Shown here: piece after piece, positions 24,060-35,644 of the stretch
Layout: each line of letters starts with the position of its first letter
How positions within the stretch are numbered: position 1 is the first letter of the stretch
Assembly: GCA_039881145.1 (NCBI GenBank)
Contig: JAYKKI010000015.1
Location: forward strand, 25,194,001 to 25,258,000
DNA length: 64,000 nucleotides
Reading direction: 5' to 3'
Source: Druceiella hillmani
Taxonomy: Eukaryota > Arthropoda > Insecta > Lepidoptera > Hepialidae
Notes under the pieces: model-generated
The model's database searches: none
What the model was told of the DNA's origin: nothing
What the model saw: only the letters and a program-made list of their open reading frames with translations
Translations under genes and position numbers: made by a program

Positions 24060-27000
24060 GTGCAGTTAGTATCGTTTCATGTATTACAGTGGCATTTAAG
24101 TCAAAATAAAACAAGTCTCAAGCGAAAAACCAAAATGTTTCCCCGCTCCACGTGTCCGCTATAGAAACAACAAGTAATGTAAATACAAATAAGTTTGATC
24201 TGTTCATTTATGACTAAATGTATTAGGCCGAAAATGGTAATTTCAAAACCACTGTAGTTTCCAATACAAAATAATTATCAAATTACGTAAGTTTACAAAA
24301 ACATATCAATCACATATCCACTTACAATTTCAGGATTATGCAGGTATTTAGTAATAGACAATAATGGTATTTAATGCACTATACATATTGTACCATCCTA
24401 AAGGGTCGGCATAGAAACCTACATGACAATGCCACTCACACGTCCGTCTGTCAGGGGCTTAAAACTTCTAAATGAAATAAGTTTTAAACTAAAATTTTAA
24501 TTATATTTTTGAATTTTTTGATCTACACTGACAATCGTATCTAAATTTATTTAGTGTAAAATATCTCTTGATTACTTTGATACCTAGGTATATATGTATA
24601 TATATTCACAGAAAATCCTTAAAATAAACAACTTTTAAATAAGTTTGTGAGATTGATACAAGGAATTAAAAATTCTATTGGGAATTAAACACCTTGTAAG
24701 TTTGGTAATACATCAAGTGAACTGATGGTATGTAAAAATCAGAAAGAACAAAAGTTAAACTTGTCAAATATATTCGGGGTTCATAAATCACTAAGGCAAT
24801 AGCGCACTCCGGTAGATCTGATTGCACACTCCCAGAGGCGAAGGGAAACCCGAGTTTCGTGAAATAATAGCTCAGACACTAAAATAAATATTGGTTTAAT
24901 CTCTACATACGTCTGTTACATATTTCAACTGCGGATTATTTTTAATTAATTTTGATACTCTTAAATGGAATTTGAAATTATAAAGGAAGACATTTATACC
25001 ATTAATTGGTGTTGACTTCGTCGGTTATTTTCATATTTATACTATAATTGTTTCTATTTCAATATTTTTTTTTAATATTAAGATATTTATGAGTAATTAA
25101 TATTGTAAAATTATTGTACGCTTTGCAAGATCTCAGGAGGTAATCTTCGATATATATAAACTTTACAAAAACTTTAAAGCTATATGTCTCGTGAACTATT
25201 AATACTGTGTTAAAAATTATTAAATTTAATTTTCCAGAACATTAAATATCCTATAATTACCTGCATGAAAATACATTCTTACGACTTACGTTTTAAAACT
25301 TATAGTGAATAAAACTTTAGAAAAATAATTGTTTTAACGGGTACTTTAGTTTTTTTCATATGATTAAGAAATATTACTTATTTTATTTCAAATTAGGGAA
25401 AATTCATTGGTATATAAAAATTTTATTTTCATTTTTATATTAAAAAAAAAATTAAAAACATTTTATCTCTTATTTTTAAAATCATTATTTAAGATAATAA
25501 AAACATAGTTTGAAGTATTGTGAATAATATAATGAAAGATATAGTTCAAAATTATATCTTTCGTTTCAGTATTCATTTCATTATAAACTCGGATTTTATT
25601 ATTTAAAATGGTGATATGAAAAATGGTAGGAAAATTAATTTTCATGCCATATGCTTTCCTGAACTAATAACGGGTCAGAAAGTATTACATTTTGAAGCAT
25701 TTTTTTGTTTCGTGTTATTTGAAGCTGACAATTTTAATTTTGTCTTTATCTTTTCACAAAATATTTAATCAATCTTTAATAATTTTGTATTATAGTCGTA
25801 GTCATATACACAACGAATAATTTAGCAAATTTAAAAAATTTCCAGGCATCCTCAAAACTCTGATTAAAATTAAAGTTCAAATAGGACGCAACTCGGATAA
25901 AACGAACTCCTGAGTTGAAATTGAAAATTAGAAAACTTTTGCTACAATTTTCAACTGAGAGCTATATAATTATATAATTCTAGAGCTTGATAATTATATA
26001 ATTCGATATATCTTCCTAATGACCATCTCAATTTTTAGAATAGTAGATCTCATTTCAAGAAAAAAAAACAGAATAGAAATTTGTTTTTGAAAAGAGAGGT
26101 AAATTTATTACTGTATAGCGTCATTTTCAAATGTAGAAGCCAAAAATTAATTTATCCGGTCATATTTAAAATTACACGTGACCGAGGACAACGACAATGA
26201 GTAGCATGATACCCAAAATATATGTTTCGCATTGCTTAATACTAAATAAAATTTCCTATTTATTTATATTTATCCCTCTACACCGTATTCCTATAAGGTA
26301 TCTTAACAAGTTATCCTAACAAATATCACTTAACGTTCTCGCGAAAAGCTCCAGATCACGGGACACAATTTCTAAAAGATGTAATTTAAGTTACTCTTTA
26401 ATATTTTCCTCTGTCGCAACATTATTACCCATCATGATAATGAACTCATTGTCATGGACAAGCTGGTACTTTAATCAAACATCACTTTATTTATATCCGT
26501 TTGAATATCTGAGTCGTTTGTATATGTTAATTGTACTTTACATCAATAAACTTTTATGTGCCTTTGATACTCAGAAATTTTCGTCATATAGTTCCTAAAG
26601 AAATATAACTGTCATATATATTATCCTCTCAATGGTGTAGGTACTTATATTGTCAGATTGTAGGTATGTTAGACCTTTATAAAATATTATAATACTAATT
26701 TGAAGAATCTACGAATGTGAAATATTCTTTATTGGGCAAAATATATTGTAGAAATGGAATGGAAAAGGAAATAGATTTCTACTAATTGTGGTGATGAAGA
26801 AAGATGAAGGCAATTTAATAAAAGATATCACAAAACTAAAGAAATCGGTTCTGAATATCGTATTTATTTTTTTTGTCGTAGATTTACAGAACCCTTGAAA
26901 ACTTTGGAAACATAAATGTTTCTTTCATTAGATGATAAATGTAGACTGAGATACGTTTTTCAATTATTAATTAATACTACAAAGGTTGAAAGATTTATTT

Positions 27001-27334
27001 TCGGTTTGTTTTCCTTTTAACAAAAATAGGAAATGAACACTAAAAATAAGCTTAGCAAGAAATGAAAACACGCGGGGAAAAGTTAAAAATTAAGCAAAAT
27101 TATAGATGTGAAGATTTTGCAATTTTATGAAAAAAATTATAATTAATAAAACACCAAAAGACGTATTCCAATCTGCGTCGTACACGTAAAGTATTTTTGG
27201 TCGATGTTTTTTATTTTCGTCATATGATAACAAAATGTTAGCCGCGAATCAAATGTGTTATTATATCTCTAAGTTATAGAAAAAAATTGACAGTTAACAT
27301 AGTAAAATTACAAATTAAAATAGCGTTTAAAAAC
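24060..27334. other. AT-rich spacer
   Basis: No gene was seen. Near 24403-24465 the phrases GTCGGCATAGAAACC and CGTCCGTCTGTC suggest an old interspersed repeat related to the one near 3.6 kb. A small GC-richer patch lies at 24795-24860. Near 25965-26005 the phrase ATAATTATATAATTC is duplicated. Confidence 0.4.
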
Positions 27335-27640
27335 GTGTCAAACACGAGTAGAACTGACATAATGGGGATCCCAAACATCTTCAGGTTCTTATAAATATTT
27401 ATGGGTATATTGAATTCCCATTAAAGTGTTTAAAAATATAAATTTTTCGCAACACAAAAATATATTGTCGATGTTATGTACCACAGGCATAAAATACGGT
27501 GCACGCATAAACAGTTGTAATATCTAGAATCATCGCTCTAGTTTTCCTACCGCCTTCTACAAACTTGGATTTTTCATAATTGTAATGTCTAATAGAGGTT
27601 TGCCTGTGACAGCTGTTTGTGCGTGCGTGCGTAGGTATTT
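27335..27640 (-). repeat. interspersed repeat family A, copy 2
   Basis: On the minus strand the block has GGTAGGAAAACTAGAGCG, ATTCTAGATATT and TTTATGCCTGTGG. It then ends with AGAACCTGAAGATGTTTGG and AGTTCTACTCGTGTTTG. The last phrase also ends the copy near 31.37 kb. It has no coding content and looks like the 3' portion of a short interspersed element. Confidence 0.55.
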
Positions 27641-27679
27641 AAAAAAAAATATAGTTAAAAACTAATATATTTAAATGTT

Positions 27680-27705
27680 CAGTGTTCCGTACCCCAAAAG
27701 GAAAC
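27680..27705 (+). repeat. fragment of an insect-type interspersed repeat
   Basis: GTTCCGTACCCCAAAAGG matches the start of the fuller copy at 55.0 kb (TTTCGTACTTCAAAAGG). It is too short to classify on its own. Confidence 0.35.
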
Positions 27706-27734
27706 GTGAATTCGTTACAAAATCATTCACTTAT

Positions 27735-27955
27735 ACATATACACATGCACGCGCACTCTTACGCACACGTCCACTGGCACGTACATTCGCACGCGAACGC
27801 TAGTGCAAGCTCGCGTACGCGTACGCACAAACGCACACGTTCGCACACATGAACGCACGTACACACGTACGTGTGTACACGCACACACTTACCCACACCC
27901 ACGCGCACGCGCACGTACACAGGCATGCCCGCAGGTATACACATATACACACAGC
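27735..27955. repeat. alternating purine-pyrimidine CA/CG simple repeat
   Basis: About 220 bp of ACGC, CACG and ACAC units with a self-complementary ACACGTACGTGTGTACACGC core. Alternating CG/CA tracts of this kind can adopt Z-DNA or cruciform forms. The three overlapping frames in it (two minus, one plus) are repeat translations rich in Cys, Val and Arg, and are not genes. Confidence 0.85.
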
Positions 27956-28074
27956 TACCATAGACTTTTTTTGAGAAATTTTACACTTTGGCATAATAAT
28001 AATACATAATAAGATAATATGCAAAATTACTCATATGGAAATTCAGGGAAGGAACAAATTAAATACTCGAATTT

Positions 28075-28445
28075 TTTTTGTTAATTCCATTATAAGGGAC
28101 CCAAATATCTTCAGAGATATACTAAAAATTAATGTAAAAAAACATTTTTCTCGATTATTTTCGAAACTACTCAACCTAAAATTATGAAAAAAAACAAAAT
28201 TTTTTAAAAGCTCACCCAAAGGGATAGGAAAACTATGGCGCCCATTCTAGGTATCATCACTCTTTAAATATGCTGCATGTTTTGGGTTAGTGAAAGAAAG
28301 AATTGAACCTATTAATAGAAATCTACGTACCCTTAAATATTTACAAGAACCTGCAAGTGTACGGACCTCCCATAGTGAGAGTTCTACTGGTACTTGACAT
28401 ACTTTGCAATGTGTTTTAAGTTTGTAATATTACTATTCTCTCTGA
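28075..28445 (+). repeat. interspersed repeat family A, copy 3
   Basis: In order, the copy has ATCTTCAGAGATATACTAAA, TTTTCGAAACTACTCAACC, AAAGGGATAGGAAAACTATG, CCATTCTAGGTATC, AATATGCTGCATG and AAGTGTACGGACC. It ends with AGTTCTACTGGTACTTGACA. This is the most complete copy in the window, about 370 bp, with no protein frame. Confidence 0.6.
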
Positions 28446-28612
28446 ATGGTCAATCTTTTCTATGGTTTAGACACTTAATAGCAGATTCGACTAGCGGCTA
28501 ATTTTTATTATCATGTAAAAGGAATAAAAAAATCGATCAGAGGTACATTATGTATTCATGCGATACTCATAAGAGCGGTTATTTTTTTTGTTTCATTAAT
28601 TAATTTTTTGTC

Positions 28613-28765
28613 AAATATATTTGGCGTCAATTTTGTAGAAATTCAGCATCACTTAATTTTTATTCACAACGAAATGAAGCTATGTGACGTAGTATTGTTT
28701 CTATTTTATTTAAATACTTCATCACGACCTAGGTTTCGTTGTATCGTCTTAAGGTAGGCAATTTG
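28613..28765 (-). repeat. dispersed repeat family B, copy 3
   Basis: The reverse complement reads CTTAAGACGATACAACGAAA followed by CCTAGGTCGTGATG, then AATACTACGTCACATAG, and ends near AATTGACGCCAAATATATTT. It aligns with the copies at 6.5 and 61.0 kb. The hairpin and upstream core have diverged here (TTAAGACGATACAAC), so this copy would not keep the ribozyme-like fold. Confidence 0.7.
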
Positions 28766-29303
28766 TAAAGATTGCCGTCTTATTTTTATATATTACGTTA
28801 TTATTTGTGTCCTCCTCCTCCGTGTTTTTATTCCTTACTCAGATTATTTTAAGCCTATTTACTTTCCTTTCATGTTAATGATTGAAAAAAGAAAAAAATA
28901 AATATTTCAACTTTTCTAATATTATCTGATAATGGAAATACGTACCACCATCAAATATTTATAGTTTACATTTAGCATCTAACGAGGGAAATATTTATGC
29001 TTTCAAAATGTTTATTGGTTCTATAAATGAATGAATATAACAATGAATACGAAATTAAAAACCAATTTTTTTTATTTTATTTAGTTAATTTATCTTCATG
29101 TTTCTTCATTACCACAAAATGTAATAATCAATTCCCTTTTTTATTCTATTCTTACAATTATTCTTGCCTAAGAAGGAACATTTCGTATTTGTACTCTTCA
29201 TATCAGAATACAAGTGCATTTAAATGTTTGACGTACAACAAAACGTACAATAAAAATATCTACACCATTAAGGGGATCAGTTAATTTTAATGCCGGAAGG
29301 CGC
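28766..29303. other. AT-rich spacer
   Basis: An 85-codon plus frame (29027-29284) is AT-driven (Asn, Tyr, Phe rich) and unrecognised. No other structure was seen. Confidence 0.45.
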
Positions 29304-29359
29304 AGCTGTAGCAATTTGAAATAAATTACTAAGCTGTAGCAATTTGAATAAAAAACTAG
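29304..29359. repeat. two-copy tandem repeat, 28-bp period
   Basis: AGCTGTAGCAATTTGAA occurs twice, 28 bp apart. Confidence 0.8.
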
Positions 29360-29468
29360 TATTAACTAAAATTTGGTTAGCCGAAAAGAGAAAAAAAAAT
29401 GTTCAAGCTTTTGCGTCAATTCGAACCTTATAATATTTAATATTTGGATTGCAAGCGTCTTGAATGTC

Positions 29469-29469
<1 letters not shown>

Positions 29470-29518
<49 letters not shown>

Positions 29519-29541
29519 TATATATGTATATATATATATAC

Positions 29542-29588
<47 letters not shown>

Positions 29589-29600
29589 AATATATATATA
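29470..29600. repeat. (TA)n microsatellite with ACATA interruptions
   Basis: About 130 bp of AT dinucleotides. The frames on both strands here are Ile-Tyr repeat translations. Confidence 0.97.
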
Positions 29601-31079
29601 AGGGCTGACCCATTACAATTGTAGGATTTTTTTAGGTAAGAAATATCGTGACAAGTCATTTAAATTCAGCATTATTTCTGCAAAAATCAATAGTTTAGAA
29701 GTTTTTATTATTTTTAATTTGTTGAAAAATCTTCACTTCCGTCACACAATTAACTTTTGTTCGACAATTATTCCACTAAATCACATGAAATTTGATATAA
29801 AAGTAGAATAGTCATATAGCAAGCATGCAATGAGAGGTTTTTATATTTATTTATTAAAAAAAAAATTAAAAAAATCACTGTCGTAAAATTTGTTTCGTTG
29901 TGTAGAGAGCTCATGATCTCAAAAGTTGCCTTACTATATAATGATAGTCTATACAAAAAAATCGCAGTGATTTAACATTGCAATATCTTCAGAAATTAAC
30001 ATAAAATGCACTAAGTCCCTAAATAAAATTATATTTATGTATGTATTTTTTTGATAACAAAAAAATAATATAAAGTTTCAAACAATAGCAGAAGCCGTTG
30101 TTTATACTTTATTTAAATAGACCAACCTGTATATTTTAAATAAAAACGAAGTCCGTGCATAATATATATATTCTGGTACAATATATTTCGTAAAATTAGG
30201 TGAAAATACTAGTTTTAAAAAGCGAAAAATGAATGGAAATAAATAGTGCGTACATTTATTTCGTTATATTTATGTGTAAAAAACTAGAAGTAGAGAAGCG
30301 AAGAGAAGCGTACCTAAAGCAAAAACAACTGATTATTGATATGGGAAGAAAATAAAAATTGTATTCGCGAAATAAAAGCGACAGAGAAAAATTACTCTTA
30401 GGGCCAAAGGAACTTTCAATAAAATATAAAAATGTTTTGGGAATATTTTGAGTAATTTTTTAGATCTTGATAGAATAACTCTTTTGTTTTTTTTGTGGTA
30501 ATTTATAATTTAGATCAGTCAAAATCATAGACTTAATATACTACTAATAAGTCTGTGGTCAAAATATTAGTTAATTTAGTCTACCATAGCATTTGCTTTG
30601 TAATGTATTGCTCTTGTAGCGATGAACTCAGTTTTCTCAGTTTTCTTTATATGTATATATGAATATAATTATGTTTGAATACGCCTATTTGTACGATATA
30701 ACCAGGTACCATATTTTTGAACCGTACATTTAATTGAATATTGAATGTAATTTGTACTTAAAAGAAACAAAAAATTTGAATCATCTTCATGATTTTACTC
30801 CTACGAAAAATATAGCAGGCAGTAAATTTACATTTTCAAAGCCGATTTTCTCAGAATCCCTGCGACGTACAAACATTTTTTAAATATCCATGTAATTAAA
30901 TAATTAAGTGGAAATATAATAAAGTCTTAAAACAATATTTTCTTTTCATTTTATGTATCATGTCGTGTATCATTTGACAAGGATTGTTATGAAAACACAA
31001 AAACACTTTTTTCACAATTTTAAGTTGCATACTTCAAAAGATGTTTTAAAGAGTAAGCTAAACTATAGCCTTGTTACCA
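29601..31079. other. AT-rich spacer
   Basis: No gene was seen; the 62-codon minus frame at 29768-29956 is unrecognised. No notable inverted or tandem repeat was found. Confidence 0.45.
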
Positions 31080-31390
31080 ACTACAAAACCAAAACAACTA
31101 CAAAACCAAAAATTATGAAAATATAGGGTTAGTGAAATGTTAATAGAAGGTTATAGGAAAACTGTAGCTAATATCCCAAATCTAACATTTTTTTAAATGT
31201 GCGCTACGTTTTTATGCCTTTCAGAGATATAGCATTTTACAGGTAGCGAAATATTAACGTAGTGAAAAATGAGTATTTATAAGTAATTTGATAGAAATAC
31301 TACCATACGCTCAAGTCCTTATAAATGTTGAAAAGTGTACGGAACCCTGGTAGTGCAAATTCTACTCGTGTTTGTGAGTTTTTTTACTTT
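31080..31390 (+). repeat. interspersed repeat family A, copy 4
   Basis: The copy has AAAATTATGAAAATATAGGG, GGTTATAGGAAAACTGTAGC, AAATGTGCGCTACGTTTTTA, TGCCTTTCAGAGATATAGC and GTGTACGGAACCCTGG. It ends with ATTCTACTCGTGTTTGTGAG plus a T-rich run. The T-rich tail after a hairpin-like AGT...ACT end is reminiscent of insect SINE-like repeats. Confidence 0.55.
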
Positions 31391-31896
31391 AAAAAATGGG
31401 TTCACGACTTTGCCATGTTTTGTTTTTGATTTGACTAATTATTTATACACTATGGTTGTTTTCATATAAAATTCGTTTGTGTTATGACGTATTTATCTAC
31501 TCTGAAAATAGTACTTGACGGACACGCATTAACTTAGATATCTGCAGTCATGCGTTTGTAAATAATTAGGTATATTTCGCCTCGTGGTAAAACGATGTAA
31601 CTTCTGTCACGACTTCCTCTAGTATTTCATTATTATCGGTCTTAAATGGAAAGAGTTATTACGTTCTGACATACCGATGGACATGATGAAATTATAAGAG
31701 TTCTGTTTTTGGCAATCGAAAAATGGGAAACTTTGGAATGGGGATGCTCTGATAAAGATTTGAGTCGATCCCGTCTATATGCAAATATTTCTGTGTCGAT
31801 TTTATTGAAGACGGCAGCATAAATGCTGAGATCTCAGTGATACTAGTTTGACTCACGGCAGAAAGCGACAATTATGTAAGAATTACAGTTGCGTTT

Positions 31897-32093
31897 CGTT
31901 ATTTAACGTAATTTTAAATAATAAATGTAAAATTGATGACTATTCAAAAACTCATAATTTTTTATGTTTTCCAACTCCATTTGTTCTAACGGATATTCCG
32001 TTAAAACAAAAGGAGTTGGAAAACATAAAAAATTATGAGTTTTTGAATAGTCATCAATTTTACATTTACTATTTAAAATTACATTATATAACG
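31897..32093. repeat. 197-bp near-perfect palindrome without spacer
   Basis: The left half starts CGTTATTTAACGTAATTTTA. The right half ends with its reverse complement (TAAAATTACATTATATAACG). Comparing the halves base by base I count about six mismatched pairs in roughly 98, and the symmetry runs through the centre at GGATATTCC. Both halves therefore give the same peptide in opposite directions. This explains the two similar frames (31848-32120 plus, 31903-32292 minus), and neither should be read as a gene. It is a recent inverted duplication or a small foldback element. Confidence 0.9.
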
Positions 32094-32980
32094 AATATAT
32101 GCGTATATATTTGTATTTGAAACGCTGTTTGAAATGAGTAATTAATTTGCAAACCCCGAGTACGTGTACTTTATTATCGACTAGTGCACCTGCCTCGATC
32201 TTCGAGGGTAGGTCGCATTTGTCCATTATCTTAAGGACAGTTCGAGGTCGGGGGCCAGAAACGCTATGCAGGTTGTTAGTTGATAAAGCCATTTCTTATC
32301 AGATTCTCTTCAAACACACGGGATGAAAATTATTTATAAAACTTATTTATTTAAATCTTTATTAAAGAGTAATGATTTGCTTTTCAATAAAAATATATTT
32401 TTAATAAAGACGTTTTTTTTTGGTAATCAGAATTAACCTCCATGAAAATAAAAACTAAATAAAATTATTGAATTACTAGTGTAATCGACGAGTCTTCTAT
32501 GAGTTTAACGCAAGAGTTAAATGTTGTGCAATATACTCTCAGTTTGCGGTATACTACACGACATTCAACTATTAATTTTCTATTTGCGTCCATTTTAATA
32601 AATACAGTACGCTTTATCACTCCCACACCTCCGATTCGATTAGAAACGAAAGCCAACATTTATTTCATAAATTTTTTTTAGAGCGGTGTATTTATTCGCA
32701 TATTATCATTTCGCGTCATTTGTTACATATTTTTAGGTGCATGTTCTTTCTCTAAATTCATTCCCTTATTTGGTAATTACAGACAAATATCGAAAGCCTG
32801 TAATATTTGATTTTCGTCATAGTTACATTTATAATTATTATTTGTTGTGCTTATTTTGTAAATTATAACATTATTTTTCTTCATTTAATTGCATTTCTTG
32901 TAAAAATTGTATAAAAAATGTAATGTATTGGCTTTGATTATTTTTTCTCTATCTTCATTAAAAATAAAGCACGTAATATA
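32094..32980. other. spacer between the two large palindromes
   Basis: The part at 32130-32292 is GC-richer. The minus frame from 32292 runs through it and reads PRPRTVLKIMDKCDLPSK and IEAGALVDNKVHVLGV, a protein-like composition I could not identify. It may be a fragment of an old element or exon that happens to join the palindrome. Paired frames at 32465-32681 on both strands are unrecognised. Confidence 0.35.
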
Positions 32981-33213
32981 TTAATTTGATGGGAAATAAA
33001 ATATGTAAGTGTACCTAATAAAAATTTAGTATATTATAAATTATTATTATTTATTTAATTTTTTCCACCATAAAATTAAACGTTACTTTATGTAACGTTG
33101 TAAAATAATTTCATGTAATTTTATGGTGAAAAAAATTATATAAATAATAATAATTTATAATATACTAAATTTTTATTAGGTACACTTACTTATTTTATTT
33201 CCCATCAAATTAA
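32981..33213. mobile_element. 233-bp hairpin element (MITE-like) with 98-bp arms
   Basis: The left arm (32981-33078) starts TTAATTTGATGGGAAATAAA. The right arm (33116-33213) is its reverse complement with about three mismatches. The 37-nt loop contains its own small hairpin, AACGTTAC-TTTAT-GTAACGTT. Both ends read TTAA outward, which could be a TTAA target duplication of the piggyBac type or simply part of the terminal repeats. It encodes nothing. The high arm identity suggests it is young. Confidence 0.85.
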
Positions 33214-33556
33214 ACCTTTATTGCTGCCCCTATAAAATATTTCCTATAGTAATAAATGTAAAACATACCAAAAATATTGAAGGAATTTATCATAATATAT
33301 CGTACATTTACAAAAAAATTCATCCGTACGAGTAAAGTTCGAGTTTAATATGAGTTTAACTGCTAACTACCCTCCGACATGATTCACGTTAAAAGGGGAG
33401 ATGGAATTTCTATAAAAAAATAGTATTTTTTTGTTTATTTATTGATATATGTTTTATTTTATAGGAAAAAATAATAATTATATCAAAAATACCATCAACT
33501 TATTACGATCAATGAAATTAGTCAAAAAAAGAAGAAGTTTGTGAATCAGTCGATTC

Positions 33557-33578
33557 TTGTAAGGTGCCCACCTTACAA
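33557..33578. repeat. perfect 22-bp palindrome
   Basis: TTGTAAGGTG-CC-CACCTTACAA. It sits 64 bp before a second perfect palindrome of similar core (AGGTG/CACCT). Confidence 0.85.
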
Positions 33579-33641
33579 TGAAATTTCTTCTTGGTAATAG
33601 AATAATCAAGTCAACCTTGAATGGCTCATAGTTTTTTATGT

Positions 33642-33667
33642 ATTACAGGTGAATGTTCACCTGTAAT
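33642..33667. repeat. perfect 26-bp palindrome
   Basis: ATTACAGGTGAA-TG-TTCACCTGTAAT, 12-bp perfect arms. The AGGTG core is shared with the palindrome at 33557-33578, so the pair may be ends or footprints of one small element, or paired protein-binding sites. CAGGTG is also an E-box consensus. Confidence 0.85.
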
Positions 33668-35353
33668 GAGATATTCTAAGTCTTTTGACTTCATAAAACT
33701 TCTCGTTAATACACTTTTAACTGCATACCTTTGGTTGTCGTGTTTTTAGTTTAAATAAGTTATATGTTTTGCTGCAACTCATGTTTCCCTAAAATTTTAT
33801 AAAACTATTACTTCTGATATAAATCACAAATATTGCTTCTGTTCCGCAGAGAAATTTCAACAAGATATGCTATCTGTTAATTTAAAACATTATATTCTAA
33901 ATGAAAAATTTCATTCAAATTCTCACATTTTACATACTTACTTTAGTGCACCTCCTAAACATAGTTGAACACAAGACAAATAAATATAATCTAAATGAAA
34001 GAAACAAACCATAAACCTAACTTATTACATTAACTTTGGAAGTACTAAAATTTGCAAAACTTAATATAATAAGAAATAAGTAACAAATAAAAAAAACTGA
34101 TGTGCGAATATAAAAAAAAACTTAATTTTTTTTTTAAATTAGTAATTTATTCGCACGGTAGTGTACCAACCACGTTCAAAAAAGTAAAGGTCATGTGATT
34201 ATTTACACGAACCATTTTAAACCACATTTTTCAAGCCCATACGGTTTTTTGGTCAAGCTAGAAACATTAAATTTTCGTAGTTGATTAACTGTTGTACCAA
34301 ATTTTTCTTATAAATTACTATCCTCAGGCATTTGATAAATGTGACCAACGAAAATATCTCATCTTAAAGTCTCACTGGCCAATTGTAGGCTTACTGACCT
34401 GTCGAAACTTATTGGATATTCCTATTGAGCTATACCCTTGAAATTTGGCGCAGTTGCAGAATTCATATCATACGTAGGGGAAAAATGCAATTTTCTCACC
34501 GATTCTTCAGTTGATAAAACTTTTTAACAACCCCAAGTATAACTCGCACCTTGCACTTTCAAAGGATCCTAATGAAATATTAAAGGATGTAAAATATTTC
34601 AAAACCCTTAACTGAGTATCAAAACCAAAAGCTTTGTCTTACTGGTTTTGAAAAATCTTGTAAAACATCGACTCTTTACACAAAATGATCTTTATACAAA
34701 CTCTTTATACAAAAATCGGCATAATTTATATGAAGAGTAGATACGTAGAGAAATCGGAAAAAGTTACATAATTTTACGTCATCAAAATTAAACATTGAAA
34801 TTTTAAGCATTGCCTATCATAATTTATTTAATATTGGCTGTTATTTCCTTGGCTAAATGGTGATGTCAGTTAAAATTATCTATTAAACAAAGAGAAATAT
34901 TAAGTTTCTAAAGCTAAACATGACTAAATAATATATTAAACAAAAATGTTAATAAGGTGAACAGCTTGAGTTGCTATGAACTATTATTTAAGTCTAAAGG
35001 AATTTGGTTTGATTTAATTATTTCAACCTTATTTCTAATTACATATATGTTTTTATGTGTATTATTTACATATGTGTATTTAACTTTCTGATATTTTGTT
35101 TGCTGGTCGGATTGTAATCTCAACACCTAGAATGGCCTCAAATATATATTTTAAATTAATAATGTTAAGAAGTACACAGAATAATTTAAATTTATTTTCA
35201 TAATGAGCTTTTCATATAAATTGAGATTTTCTTATAACATTATCTGTAACATAATTTACTTATAAACGTTAATGTATACAAATAATAGACCAAAAATTTG
35301 TAGGACAATATTTTCCAGTGAACCAAAATAGTAGTAACACTACTGTTAGTAGG

Positions 35354-35355
<2 letters not shown>
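33668..35355. other. AT-rich spacer
   Basis: No gene or known element was seen. The block at 34200-34500 is slightly more complex (for example CTTGAAATTTGGCGCAGTTG) and may be an unrecognised old repeat. Confidence 0.4.
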
Positions 35356-35398
<43 letters not shown>

Positions 35399-35412
35399 GT
35401 ATATATATATAT
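35356..35412. repeat. (TA)n microsatellite
   Basis: About 57 bp of AT dinucleotides with one CG interruption. Confidence 0.97.
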
Positions 35413-35644
35413 TTTTTCAACTTTTCTAATGCTGTATGCAGTATGCATTGCGAGTCCAACAAACCAACGAAGACTATTTTTTTCTGCGGCTTATTATTAT
35501 AATATATATCTTCGAATTCATTTTCTTGTAAACATATTATTATATATGTAGATCTGTTTTCATCAATATATACTTGCCTAATTTTCATAAAAACATTTAA
35601 ATCGTCTTTAATTTATACTTTCAAGATTTAATAGCACTTTATTT

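Noticed and set aside
27759..28024. Cys/Val/Arg-rich frames, one of which could be mistaken for a cysteine-rich peptide
   Set aside because: They translate a CA/CG simple repeat in three frames and two strands; the Cys spacing follows the repeat.
29366..29659. 97- and 83-codon frames on both strands
   Set aside because: Both are Ile-Tyr translations of a (TA)n microsatellite. The same applies to frames at 20.8, 35.3, 36.2, 38.0, 46.6 and 60.9 kb.
31848..32292. Two sizeable overlapping frames on opposite strands (90 and 129 codons) with nearly identical peptides
   Set aside because: The similarity is a direct result of the 197-bp palindrome, which reads the same on both strands. There is no other evidence for a gene.
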